In this document: one piece after another, positions 24,077 to 32,469 of the stretch
Numbering within the stretch: position 1 is the first letter of the stretch
How the letters are laid out: every line of letters starts with the position of its first letter
Assembly: GCF_027947575.1 (NCBI RefSeq)
Contig: NZ_CP116256.1
Coordinates: 806,001 to 870,000 of the forward strand
Origin: Streptomyces rubrogriseus
Lineage (GTDB): Bacteria > Actinomycetota > Actinomycetes > Streptomycetales > Streptomycetaceae
Length of the DNA stretch: 64,000 nt
Direction of reading: 5' to 3'
Notes under the pieces: model-generated
Told to the model about the DNA's origin: nothing
Databases searched by the model: none
What the model saw: only the letters and a program-made list of their open reading frames with translations
Translations under genes and position numbers: made by a program

Positions 24077-25068
24077 CAACGGGGAACGGGGACGTGGGCG
24101 AGGATCGCGTTGATGACCGAGTCCGCGGTCACCCCCTCCATCTCGGCCTCCGGGCGGAGCTGGACGCGGTGCCGGAGGGTTGGGAGGGCCAGGGCCTTCA
24201 CGTCGTCGGGGGTGACGTAGTCGCGGCCCGTGAGCCAGGCCCACGCGCGGGCGGTCGACAGCAGTGCCGTGGCGCCGCGCGGGGAGACGCCGAGAGTGAG
24301 CGACGGCGACTCACGGGTGGCACGGCAGATGTCGACGACGTAGGCGGTGATCTCCGGGGAGACGGTCGTCCTGGCGGCCTCCGCGCGGGCGGCCTCCAGG
24401 TCGGCGGCGCTCGCGACGGGGCGTACGCCGGCGGCGCGCAGGTCGCGCGGATCGAAGCCGGCCGCATGCCGGGCGAGGACGTCGATCTCGTCCTGGCGGG
24501 TGGGCAGGGGGACGGTGAGTTTGAGGAGGAAGCGGTCCAGCTGGGCTTCCGGGAGGGGGTAGGTGCCCTCGTACTCGACCGGGTTCTGGGTGGCCGCGAC
24601 GAGGAAGGGCTCGGGGAGCGGGCGGGGCGTGCCGTCCACCGTGACCTGGCGTTCCTCCATGGCTTCGAGGAGGGAGGACTGGGTCTTCGGGGGCGTGCGG
24701 TTGATCTCGTCGGCGAGGAGGAGGTTGGTGAAGACCGGGCCCGGCTGGAAGGAGAACTCGGTGGTGCGGGCGTCGTAGATCAGGGATCCGGTGACGTCGC
24801 TCGGCATCAGGTCGGGGGTGAACTGGACGCGTTTGGTGTCGAGTTCGGTGGCCGCGGCGAGGGTGCGGACGAGCAGTGTCTTGGCGACCCCGGGGACGCC
24901 TTCGAGGAGGACGTGACCGCGGCAGAGCAGGGCTACGACGAGACCGGTCACGGCGGCGTCCTGGCCGACCACGGCCTTGGCGATCTCGGCGCGCAGGGCT
25001 TCGAGGGCGGCGCGGGCGTTGCCCGGGGCCGCGCTCTGCCCGGCGTTGTCAGTGGTCGGGTCCATCAT
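24076..25068 (-). CDS. MoxR-family AAA ATPase
   Basis: 330 residues from the first of two adjacent ATG codons; ATGATG overlaps the upstream stop. Walker A is GVPGVAKT (residues 57-64), Walker B LLLADE (116-121), with the sensor region 'FLVAATQNPVEYEGTYPLPEAQLDRF' and a C-terminal lid ('SPRGATALLSTARAWAWLTGRDYVTPDDV'). MoxR ATPases remodel partner proteins, usually the neighbouring DUF58/VWA protein. It lies in the middle of a tightly overlapping operon. Confidence 0.93.
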   Translation of the reverse strand: MMDPTTDNAGQSAAPGNARAALEALRAEIAKAVVGQDAAVTGLVVALLCRGHVLLEGVPGVAKTLLVRTLAAATELDTKRVQFTPDLMPSDVTGSLIYDARTTEFSFQPGPVFTNLLLADEINRTPPKTQSSLLEAMEERQVTVDGTPRPLPEPFLVAATQNPVEYEGTYPLPEAQLDRFLLKLTVPLPTRQDEIDVLARHAAGFDPRDLRAAGVRPVASAADLEAARAEAARTTVSPEITAYVVDICRATRESPSLTLGVSPRGATALLSTARAWAWLTGRDYVTPDDVKALALPTLRHRVQLRPEAEMEGVTADSVINAILAHVPVPR

Positions 25069-26282
25069 GGACGGCGTACCTCTCTTTCGAGGGCGTCGAG
25101 TTGGTCGGCGAGTGCGATGAGGGCCGCGTCGTCGCCGGGCGGCGGGCCGAAGAGGAGGGTGTGCAGGGTCTGTCCGTCGCCGTGCGCGCCGTGGAGGTGG
25201 GCGGACAGGGCGGGGAGCAGGGACTCGGGCGAGTCTGCCTGGGCGACGGGGACGCCTACGAGAGGGGCGAGGCGGGTGCGGGTGGCGGAGCGAAGAGCGG
25301 TGGCGGCGCGGTCGCGGGCGTTCGCCTTGCGGTAGAGGCGGGCGCGGCCTTCGACGGTTTCGGAGGCGCGGATCGCGACGGGGAGTTTTTCGGGCACCAG
25401 GGGGCCGAGTCGGCGTGCCCGCCACAGGGCGGCGAGGGCGGCGGCGATGAAGAGTTGGAGGGTGCCCCAGAGCCAGCCGGACGGGAGCAGGTCGAAGAAG
25501 CCGCGCTCGTCGTCCGGGTCCGGGAGGTCGGAGAGGGAGGGGAGGTACCAGACCAGGTGGTCGCGGGAGCCGAGGAGTTGGAGGGCGAGCGAGGCGTTGC
25601 CGTGCTCGTCGAGGTGGTTGTTGAAGAGGATGTCGCGAGCGCCGAGGACGACGGTGTCGCCCGGGGGGCCCTCCGCGGACGCCTTCGCGGACGGGTCGGG
25701 GATGCGCAGGAGGGTGGCCAGGCGTCGGCTGGGGTAGCAGGCGTCGCCTTCGAGGTGGGTGCTGTAGCGGATGTCGCCCGTGTCGGCGCTGCCCGCGCGC
25801 CGTGCGGCGGGCAGGTCGCAGGCGGGGGCCAGCGTCGAGTCGACGCTGAGCGCGGGGTCGGCGGTGACGCCGGGGGCGAGGCGTTCGACGGCAGCGCCGC
25901 CGGGGGCGACCAGGACGGTGCGGCCACCGGAGCCGGTCGTCGCCGAGTGCAGTCCCGTCTGCTGGCGTTCCGTCAGGAGGTCGGGCACGGCGACCAGCAG
26001 GGTGGTGTCCGGGCCGGTCGCGGCCCGTGCTTCGGCCAGGGTGGTGACCACGCGCGTGGAGACCCCCCGGTCGGCGAGGAGTTCGGCGACGGCGCGGCTG
26101 CCGTAGGGGTCGGCGGAGCGCGGGTCGAGTTCTCCGTGCCGGGCGTCGGAGCGGACGACCGCGATGGCGACGGCGCCGACGAGCAGCAGGACGAGGGCGA
26201 GTGCGATGCCCCGCGCGCGGGTCCACACCTGGCGGGCGGTGGGCGAGGCCGCGGTGGTGGGGAGCGTGGCCTCGGTGGTCAT
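25065..26282 (-). CDS. DUF4350 domain-containing membrane protein
   Basis: 405 residues starting at ATG 26282 (ATGA overlap with DUF4129) and ending inside the MoxR start (ATGA). One N-terminal helix (GIALALVLLLVGAVAIAVV) leads to an extracytoplasmic domain with 'LDPRSADPYGSRAVAELLADRGV', the DUF4350 hallmark. A second helix (TLQLFIAAALAALW) precedes a cytoplasmic tail containing 'LVPEKLPVAIRASETVEGRARLYRKANARD'. The fold resembles a glutamine-amidotransferase-like domain, but no catalytic residues can be assigned. It is part of the MoxR/DUF58 operon. Confidence 0.88.
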   Translation of the reverse strand: MTTEATLPTTAASPTARQVWTRARGIALALVLLLVGAVAIAVVRSDARHGELDPRSADPYGSRAVAELLADRGVSTRVVTTLAEARAATGPDTTLLVAVPDLLTERQQTGLHSATTGSGGRTVLVAPGGAAVERLAPGVTADPALSVDSTLAPACDLPAARRAGSADTGDIRYSTHLEGDACYPSRRLATLLRIPDPSAKASAEGPPGDTVVLGARDILFNNHLDEHGNASLALQLLGSRDHLVWYLPSLSDLPDPDDERGFFDLLPSGWLWGTLQLFIAAALAALWRARRLGPLVPEKLPVAIRASETVEGRARLYRKANARDRAATALRSATRTRLAPLVGVPVAQADSPESLLPALSAHLHGAHGDGQTLHTLLFGPPPGDDAALIALADQLDALEREVRRP

Positions 26283-27031
26283 TCGGCGGCTCCCCGGCGG
26301 GTGTCCCGGTCCGTGGCATCGCCTGTGCGGCTGCCGGCCGTGCTGCTCGCCAGGTGCGGCTTGCTGCGGTCCAGGTCGTGGTCGAGTTCGGTGAGGTGCC
26401 GGTACGACTCTTCGCTGCCGGGCCGGCCGCCGTACGCGACGTCGTCGAAGTCCCGGGCGGCGGTGCGCAGCCGGTCCCTGTGCGCGGGCAGGGCGTGGCC
26501 CGCCTCGGTGGCCGCCTCGTCGGCGGTGCGGCCGGGGCGGATGTCGAGCAGGGCGCGTTCCTCGAGGGCGCGGACGACGGCCCGCATGCGTTCCTGGACG
26601 GCCTGGCTCCAGTGTCCTTGGGCGGCGTGTGCCTGGGCGGCGGCGCGGTGGTCGGCGGAGCTGCGGGGGCGGTCGTCGAAGAGGGCGGGGGTGGAGACGG
26701 GTCCGCGGCGCGGGGTGCCCAGGCGCCACCAGAGGGCGCCCAGCGCCGCCAGGACGGCCACGACGACGACCACCAAGCCCAGCGTGCCCCCGGGTGTCGC
26801 GGTGGACGCCTTGCTGAACAGCTCCTCGATCCAGTCCCAGAAGGCGTTCAGGGCCCGCTGGAACCAGCTGGGGTCGTTCTCGTGGTACATCCGCTTGGAC
26901 AGCTCGCGCCGCGCGGCGTCCCGCGCGGGGTCGCGCGGGATCGTCACCGGCGGTTCGTCGCCGGAGCGCGACACCGTTCGTGCGGCGGTGCGTGCCAGCA
27001 CCTCCGTGAGAACTCCCCCCGCCGGACTCAC
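26279..27031 (-). CDS. DUF4129 domain-containing protein
   Basis: GTG 27031 is preferred (250 residues): it follows the upstream stop by four bases and has GGGGAG about eight bases before it. ATG 27064 is also in frame and would add 11 residues. One membrane helix (GTLGLVVVVVAVLAALGALWW) separates an external N-terminal part with 'DPSWFQRALNAFWDWIEELF' from a cytoplasmic DUF4129 domain ('HWSQAVQERMRAVVRALEERALLDIRPGRTADE'). DUF4129 occurs with MoxR/DUF58 and with transglutaminase-like proteins. Function unknown. Confidence 0.83.
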   Translation of the reverse strand: MSPAGGVLTEVLARTAARTVSRSGDEPPVTIPRDPARDAARRELSKRMYHENDPSWFQRALNAFWDWIEELFSKASTATPGGTLGLVVVVVAVLAALGALWWRLGTPRRGPVSTPALFDDRPRSSADHRAAAQAHAAQGHWSQAVQERMRAVVRALEERALLDIRPGRTADEAATEAGHALPAHRDRLRTAARDFDDVAYGGRPGSEESYRHLTELDHDLDRSKPHLASSTAGSRTGDATDRDTRRGAAE

Positions 27032-27035
27032 CCCG

Positions 27036-28415
27036 TCAGCTCCCCGGGACGGCGCCGGAGGCACCGGAGCCCCGCGGGCCGGAGCCCTGGGTTCCGGCGG
27101 CGCGGGCCAGTTCGAGGTCGAGGGCCTCGCGGCGGATGCGCTGGTCGATGTAGAGCAGCACGGTCACGCCCGCCGTGATCGGGAAGGTGATCATGGAGCC
27201 GATCACCGAGCCGATACCGCTGACGACGAGGAACGTCCAGCCGAGGTCGCCGGTGCCGTCCAGGAAGCCGCCGACGCCGTCGCCGCCGAGGGTCGCGGCG
27301 AGGAAGGCGAAGGGGATCACGATGATCGACGCGACGACGTTGGCGATGACCGTGGCGAGCAGCTGGATACCGAAGACGCGCCACCAGGAGCCGCGCACCA
27401 GCTTCACCGAGCGGCCCATCGCCTTCTTGATGCCCTGCTTCTCCAGCATCAGCGCGGGGGACGCCAGCGAGAAGCGGACCATGAGCCAGACCGCGACGAC
27501 GCCGCCCGCCACGAAGCCCAGGGCGGTCAGGGCCACTCCGGCCTCGCCGCCCGCGGTGGCGGTGACGAGGAGACCGGGTGTCATACCGGCCGTGACGAGT
27601 CCGGCGACGATGAGGAGCAGCAGGAGGATCAGGCCGAAAAGCTTCAGCACCTGCGGGCGGGCGTCGCGCCAGGCCTCGCCGGTGGTCACCGGCTTGCCGA
27701 GTACGGCGCGACTGGTGACGGTGGTGAGCAGGGCCGTGGCCAGTACGGTGCCGATCAGGGAGATCAGGAATATGACCCCCGAGTTGATCGTGGTCTCGGC
27801 CAGCGCGTCGCCGAGTTCGCTCAGGGTGGCGTCGGGGTCGTTGAGGGCCTCGCTGCCGGTGTCGTCCAGGACGAGGCCCTGGAGCAGCACGACGATGACC
27901 TCGGTGAAGATGGCGACGGTCAGGGAGATGCCGAGGACGGTGCGCCAGTAGGTGCGCATGGTGGAGACGGCGCCGTCGAGGATCTCGCCGACGCCGAGCG
28001 GGCGGAGCGGGATCACGCCGGGCTTGGCGGCGGGCGGTGGACCGCCCCAGCCGCCTCCCCAGCCACCGGGTCCACCGGGGGTGCCGTAGCCGCCGTAGCC
28101 CCTGCCCGGGCCGCCGTAGCCGCCTCCGGGGGGTCCGGGCGGTGGCGGGTGCCCCAGCCCGGGCCGGGCGGTGGGGAGGCGGGGCCTGGCCGCGGTCCGC
28201 GGGGCCGGTGGGAGCGGACCACTGGCCGGGGGCGGCTGCTCCTTGGACCACTTCGTGCCGGGGCTCGTCGGTTCCGCATCCGGCCGGTCCGCGGGCGGCG
28301 CGGGCTGGTCGGGGCCGGCGGGGCGGTCGGCGGGTTCGGCGGGGCCGGACGCGCCGGGCTCGTGCCCGTCGGACGGGGCGGATCCGGGCGATGCCCAGCC
28401 CGGAGTGTCGTTCAT
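27036..28415 (-). CDS. Membrane protein with glycerophosphodiesterase-type membrane domain
   Basis: 459 residues starting at ATG 28415 with GAAGGAGC five bases upstream. The first ~150 residues are a disordered Pro/Gly/Ala-rich region including GYGG/PGGPGGW repeats. Six or so helices follow from 'VGEILDGAVSTMRTYWRTVLGISLTVAIF', matching the membrane domain found in some glycerophosphoryl diester phosphodiesterases, but the catalytic domain is absent. First gene of the DUF4129-DUF4350-MoxR-DUF58 operon, so probably part of the same membrane complex. mtnA starts divergently 140 bp away. Confidence 0.85.
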   Translation of the reverse strand: MNDTPGWASPGSAPSDGHEPGASGPAEPADRPAGPDQPAPPADRPDAEPTSPGTKWSKEQPPPASGPLPPAPRTAARPRLPTARPGLGHPPPPGPPGGGYGGPGRGYGGYGTPGGPGGWGGGWGGPPPAAKPGVIPLRPLGVGEILDGAVSTMRTYWRTVLGISLTVAIFTEVIVVLLQGLVLDDTGSEALNDPDATLSELGDALAETTINSGVIFLISLIGTVLATALLTTVTSRAVLGKPVTTGEAWRDARPQVLKLFGLILLLLLIVAGLVTAGMTPGLLVTATAGGEAGVALTALGFVAGGVVAVWLMVRFSLASPALMLEKQGIKKAMGRSVKLVRGSWWRVFGIQLLATVIANVVASIIVIPFAFLAATLGGDGVGGFLDGTGDLGWTFLVVSGIGSVIGSMITFPITAGVTVLLYIDQRIRREALDLELARAAGTQGSGPRGSGASGAVPGS

Positions 28416-28555
28416 CGTCGCTCCTTCACGGTGCGCGTCCGCGGTCGCGGCGGCGGGTTGGCAGCCATCGTGCCATGGGGGCGTCGGGTGCGGACCGGGC
28501 ACGGTAGGGGCTGCGCACCTTCAATTGTCCGTCGTACAGGGGGCAGACTGACCGC

Positions 28556-29698
28556 ATGGCTGATCAGGACGCGCGAAACGGCGAGGACAAGCGGCCGACC
28601 GGGATACCGGCCCTTCGCTGGGAGGAACCCCCCGAGGGCCCGGTGCTGGTGCTGCTGGACCAGACCAGGCTGCCGGCCGAGGAGGTCGAGCTGGTCTGCA
28701 CGGACCCGGCCGCGCTGGTGGAGGCGATCCGCTCGCTCGCCGTGCGCGGGGCGCCGCTGCTGGGCATCGCGGGCGGCTACGGCGTCGCGCTCGCCGCCGT
28801 ACGGGGCTTCGAGGTCGAGGAGGCCGCGGCGGCGCTGGCGGGGGCGCGCCCGACCGCGGTGAACCTCGCCGTCGGGGTGCGCCGGGCGCAGGCCGCGCAC
28901 CGGGAGGCGCTCGCCAGGACCGGTGACACCCGGCAGGCCGCTCAGGCGGCGCTGTCCGCGGCAAGGGCGCTGCACCGGGAGGACACCGAGGCCAGTGCCA
29001 GGATGGCCGCGCACGGACTCGCGCTGCTCGACGAGCTGCTGCCCGCCGGAGGACACCGGGTCCTCACGCACTGCAACACCGGTTCGCTGGTGTCGGGCGG
29101 TGAGGGGACCGCCTTCGCGGTGGCGCTCGCGGCACACCGGTCGGGACGGCTGCGACGCCTGTGGGTGGACGAAACGCGTCCCTTGCTGCAAGGTGCTCGC
29201 CTGACGGCATACGAGGCGGCCCGCAACGACATGGCGTACACCTTGCTCACCGACAACGCGGCGGGTTCGCTGTTCGCGGCGGGTGAGGTGGACGCGGTAC
29301 TGATCGGCGCGGACCGCATCGCGGCCGACGGTTCGGTGGCGAACAAGGTGGGGAGCTATCCGCTCGCGGTGCTCGCGCGGTACCACCATGTGCCGTTCGT
29401 CGTGGTGGCTCCGGTCACGACGGTGGATCCGGACACGCCGGACGGGGCGTCCATCGAAGTGGAGCAGCGCCCCGGATATGAAGTGACCGAGGTCACAGCA
29501 CCTCAGGTGCCGGTGGCGGGAGCGGGAGGCGGGATTCCGGTGGCACCCCTGGGGACCCAGGCGTACAACCCGGCGTTCGATGTGACTCCGCCCGAACTGG
29601 TGACGGCGATCGTCACCGAGGAGGGTGTGGTTTCGCCCGTGACGACCGAGGCCCTGGCCTCGCTGTGTGCCAGGTCACGCCAGGTAACGATTAGCTAA
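28556..29698 (+). CDS. mtnA: S-methyl-5-thioribose-1-phosphate isomerase
   Basis: This 380-residue methionine-salvage enzyme converts methylthioribose-1-phosphate to methylthioribulose-1-phosphate. Signatures are 'RGAPLLGIAGGYGVAL', catalytic Cys173 in HCNTGSL, 'DETRPLLQGARLTAYE', and catalytic Asp253 in 'IGADRIAADGSVANKVGSY'. No other salvage gene is adjacent. The stop lies four bases before mtrA, and its last 30 bases appear to double as the mtrA promoter. The SD before ATG 28556 is weak. Confidence 0.94.
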   Translation: MADQDARNGEDKRPTGIPALRWEEPPEGPVLVLLDQTRLPAEEVELVCTDPAALVEAIRSLAVRGAPLLGIAGGYGVALAAVRGFEVEEAAAALAGARPTAVNLAVGVRRAQAAHREALARTGDTRQAAQAALSAARALHREDTEASARMAAHGLALLDELLPAGGHRVLTHCNTGSLVSGGEGTAFAVALAAHRSGRLRRLWVDETRPLLQGARLTAYEAARNDMAYTLLTDNAAGSLFAAGEVDAVLIGADRIAADGSVANKVGSYPLAVLARYHHVPFVVVAPVTTVDPDTPDGASIEVEQRPGYEVTEVTAPQVPVAGAGGGIPVAPLGTQAYNPAFDVTPPELVTAIVTEEGVVSPVTTEALASLCARSRQVTIS

Positions 29699-29702
29699 TG
29701 GG
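29671..29702 (+). promoter_or_regulatory. Candidate mtrA promoter with 10-bp direct repeat
   Basis: CAGGTCACGC (29671-29680) and CAGGTAACGA (29681-29690) are adjacent direct repeats, 8 of 10 identical, inside the end of mtnA. TAGCTA (29692-29697) follows as a possible -10, five bases before the mtrA ATG at 29703. The spacing suits an OmpR-type dimer site. Autoregulation by MtrA is inference. Confidence 0.5.
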
Positions 29703-30392
29703 ATGATGTCGTTTATGAAGGGACGAGTCCTTGTCGTCGACGACGACACCGCACTGGCCGAGATGCTCGGCATTGTGCTGCGTGGTGAGGGTTTTGAGCC
29801 GTCTTTCGTAGCCGACGGCGACAAGGCGCTGGCCGCCTTCCGGGAGACCAAGCCGGACCTGGTGCTGCTCGACCTGATGCTGCCCGGCCGGGACGGCATC
29901 GAGGTGTGCCGCCTGATCAGGGCCGAGTCGGGGGTGCCGATCGTGATGCTGACGGCGAAGAGCGACACCGTCGACGTCGTGGTGGGTCTGGAGTCGGGCG
30001 CCGACGACTACATCGTGAAGCCGTTCAAGCCGAAGGAGCTGGTGGCCCGGATCCGGGCGCGGCTGCGGAGGTCTGAGGAACCGGCGCCGGAGCAGCTCGC
30101 CATAGGCGACCTGGTCATCGACGTGGCCGGTCACTCCGTGAAGCGGGACGGGCAGTCGATCGCGCTGACGCCGCTGGAGTTCGACCTGCTGGTGGCGCTG
30201 GCCCGCAAGCCGTGGCAGGTGTTCACGCGCGAGGTGCTCCTCGAGCAGGTCTGGGGCTACCGGCATGCCGCCGACACCCGCCTGGTCAACGTGCACGTCC
30301 AGCGGCTGCGCTCCAAGGTCGAGAAGGACCCGGAGAAGCCGGAGATCGTGGTGACCGTCCGCGGCGTCGGCTACAAGGCCGGACCGAGCTGA
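29703..30392 (+). CDS. mtrA: Two-component response regulator MtrA
   Basis: This 229-residue OmpR/PhoB-type regulator is nearly identical to known Streptomyces MtrA. The receiver domain (about 8-120) has the acidic pocket VVDDD, phospho-acceptor Asp57, Thr84 and Lys106. The winged-helix domain (about 132-227) has 'TPLEFDLLVALARKPWQVFTREVLLEQVWGY' and 'DTRLVNVHVQRLRSKVEKDP'. MtrA coordinates development and antibiotic genes in Streptomyces and is essential in mycobacteria. ATG 29703 gives the conserved MMSFMKGRV start; ATG 29715 is possible. No clear SD precedes it, so the message may be leaderless. Confidence 0.97.
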   Translation: MMSFMKGRVLVVDDDTALAEMLGIVLRGEGFEPSFVADGDKALAAFRETKPDLVLLDLMLPGRDGIEVCRLIRAESGVPIVMLTAKSDTVDVVVGLESGADDYIVKPFKPKELVARIRARLRRSEEPAPEQLAIGDLVIDVAGHSVKRDGQSIALTPLEFDLLVALARKPWQVFTREVLLEQVWGYRHAADTRLVNVHVQRLRSKVEKDPEKPEIVVTVRGVGYKAGPS

Positions 30393-30393
30393 C

Positions 30394-32469
30394 ATGGACA
30401 GGGACAGTGCCGCTTCGGCGCCCGGGTCCGGGGCCCGCGCCGGACGGCCTGTCGGCCACCGGAGCGTCGGCTCCCGTCTCTTCGGCCGTGTGCTGGAGGG
30501 CGGGCTGCTCCACGGCGGGGTGCAGGGCAGCCCGGTGCTCCGCCTGTTCATGCGCTGGGTGCGCCGCCCCCTGCTGCCGGTCATGCGGCTGTGGCGGCGC
30601 AACATCCAGCTCAAGGTCGTCGCCACCACCCTGCTGATGTCGCTGGGCGTGGTGCTGCTGCTCGGCTTCGTGGTGATCGGGCAGGTCCGCAACGGGCTGC
30701 TGGACGCCAAGGTGAAGGCCTCCCAGAGCCAGGCCACCGGTGGTTTCACGGCGGCCAAGCAGAAGGCCGAGGAGGCGGCGAGCACCAACGGCGACGACGG
30801 CACCCCCGCGGACGGGCGTCCCTCGCAGAACGTCATCCAGTGGATGAGCGAGTTGGTGAAGTCGCTCTCCAGCGGTGGCCAGAGCGCTTTCGACGTGGTC
30901 ACCCTCCCCATGGGCGGGGAGAGCGGCAGCGGACGCGGTCCGCGCGCCTCCGGATCGGTCGACTGGGCGGTGAGCGTCCCCGAGGCCCTGCGGGAGCGGA
31001 TCGACGGCGACACCACGGCCGCCCAGAGCTACACCCGGATCGTCTACAACTCCGACCAGCCGTCCCAGCCGGGACTGGTCATCGGCAAGCAGGTCAACGA
31101 CCCGAACGGCGAGCCGTACCAGCTGTACTACCTCTTCCCGCTCACCCAGGAGGAGAAGTCGCTCAGCCTGGTCAGGGGCACGCTGGCGACCGCCGGGCTC
31201 TTCGTGGTCGTGCTGCTCGGGGCCATCGCCTGGCTCGTGGTGCGCCAGGTCGTCACGCCGGTACGGATGGCGGCGAGCATCGCCGAGCGGCTGTCCGCGG
31301 GGCGTCTGCAGGAACGGATGAAGGTCACCGGCGAGGACGACATCGCCCGGCTCGGCGAGGCCTTCAACAAGATGGCGCAGAACCTCCAGCTCAAGATCAG
31401 CCAGCTGGAGGACCTGTCGCGGATGCAGCGGCGGTTCGTCTCCGACGTGTCGCACGAGCTGCGCACGCCGCTGACGACCGTGCGGATGGCGGCCGACGTC
31501 ATTCACGACGCGCGCGTGGACTTCGATCCGGTGACCGCGCGGTCGGCCGAACTGCTCGCCGACCAGCTGGACCGGTTCGAGACGCTGCTCGCCGACCTGC
31601 TGGAGATCAGCCGCTTCGACGCGGGCGCCGCCGCGCTGGAGGCGGAGCCGATAGACCTCAGGGAGGTCGTACGGCGCGTCGTCAGCGGCGCGGAGCCGCT
31701 AGCCGAGCGCAAGGGCACGGGGATACGCGTGGTCGGCGACCAGCAGCCCGTCGTCGCCGAGGCGGACGCCCGGCGGGTCGAGCGCGTGCTGCGCAACCTC
31801 GTCGTCAACGCCGTCGAGCACGGCGAGGGCCGGGACGTCGTCGTCAAGCTCGCCGCGGCCGGGGGCGCCGTCGCCGTCGCGGTGCGCGACTACGGCGTCG
31901 GACTCAAGCCGGGCGAGGCCACCCGGGTCTTCAGCCGCTTCTGGCGGGCCGACCCGGCACGCGCGCGTACCACCGGCGGTACGGGGCTGGGGCTGTCGAT
32001 CGCCCTGGAGGACGCGCGGCTGCACGGTGGCTGGCTGCAGGCCTGGGGCGAGCCCGGCGGTGGCTCGCAGTTCCGGCTGACGCTGCCCCGGACGGCGGAC
32101 GAGCCGCTCAGGGGGTCGCCGATACCGCTGGAGCCGACGGACTCGCGCCGCAACCGCGGGCTCAACGACGCGGGCCTCGCCGACCCGGCGTCGGCGCGCG
32201 ACGCGGACAAGTCGGTCGGCGTCCCGGCGCAGGTGCCGGCCGGGCAGGTCTCCGCGGTGTCCGCGCGGGGGCCGATAACGCCGCGGCAGGCCACGGTGGC
32301 ACCCACGGCGGATCCGACGGCACTGCCGGGCAACGGCGCGCGCGTGGTGCCCAGGCCCGTGTCGGGGGCGCGGAGACAGGACGGTGGGCCGGCACCGGAG
32401 GCGGCGGGCCGCCAGGACGCCGGCCCCGAGGACTCGAGCAGGCAGGGGGAGGCATCTCGTGGGCGCTGA
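30394..32469 (+). CDS. mtrB: Sensor histidine kinase MtrB
   Basis: 691 residues, starting one base after the mtrA stop. Helix 1 is at 75-98, an extracytoplasmic sensor region about 100-260, helix 2 about 262-287, then HAMP. The HisKA motif FVSDVSHELRTPLTTV has phospho-His354. The ATPase domain shows the N box (VLRNLVVNAVEHGEG), G1 (RDYGVGLKPGE) and G2 (GGTGLGLSIA). A disordered Pro/Ala/Arg-rich tail of about 120 residues follows, longer than the catalytic fold needs. Partner of MtrA; overlaps lpqB by 11 nt. Confidence 0.97.
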   Translation: MDRDSAASAPGSGARAGRPVGHRSVGSRLFGRVLEGGLLHGGVQGSPVLRLFMRWVRRPLLPVMRLWRRNIQLKVVATTLLMSLGVVLLLGFVVIGQVRNGLLDAKVKASQSQATGGFTAAKQKAEEAASTNGDDGTPADGRPSQNVIQWMSELVKSLSSGGQSAFDVVTLPMGGESGSGRGPRASGSVDWAVSVPEALRERIDGDTTAAQSYTRIVYNSDQPSQPGLVIGKQVNDPNGEPYQLYYLFPLTQEEKSLSLVRGTLATAGLFVVVLLGAIAWLVVRQVVTPVRMAASIAERLSAGRLQERMKVTGEDDIARLGEAFNKMAQNLQLKISQLEDLSRMQRRFVSDVSHELRTPLTTVRMAADVIHDARVDFDPVTARSAELLADQLDRFETLLADLLEISRFDAGAAALEAEPIDLREVVRRVVSGAEPLAERKGTGIRVVGDQQPVVAEADARRVERVLRNLVVNAVEHGEGRDVVVKLAAAGGAVAVAVRDYGVGLKPGEATRVFSRFWRADPARARTTGGTGLGLSIALEDARLHGGWLQAWGEPGGGSQFRLTLPRTADEPLRGSPIPLEPTDSRRNRGLNDAGLADPASARDADKSVGVPAQVPAGQVSAVSARGPITPRQATVAPTADPTALPGNGARVVPRPVSGARRQDGGPAPEAAGRQDAGPEDSSRQGEASRGR

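Noticed and set aside
24876..28862. 1328-codon plus-strand open frame opposite the MoxR/DUF58 operon
   Set aside because: Its product is Gly/Arg/Glu low-complexity and it lies antisense to five genes with clear domains; a typical high-GC shadow frame.
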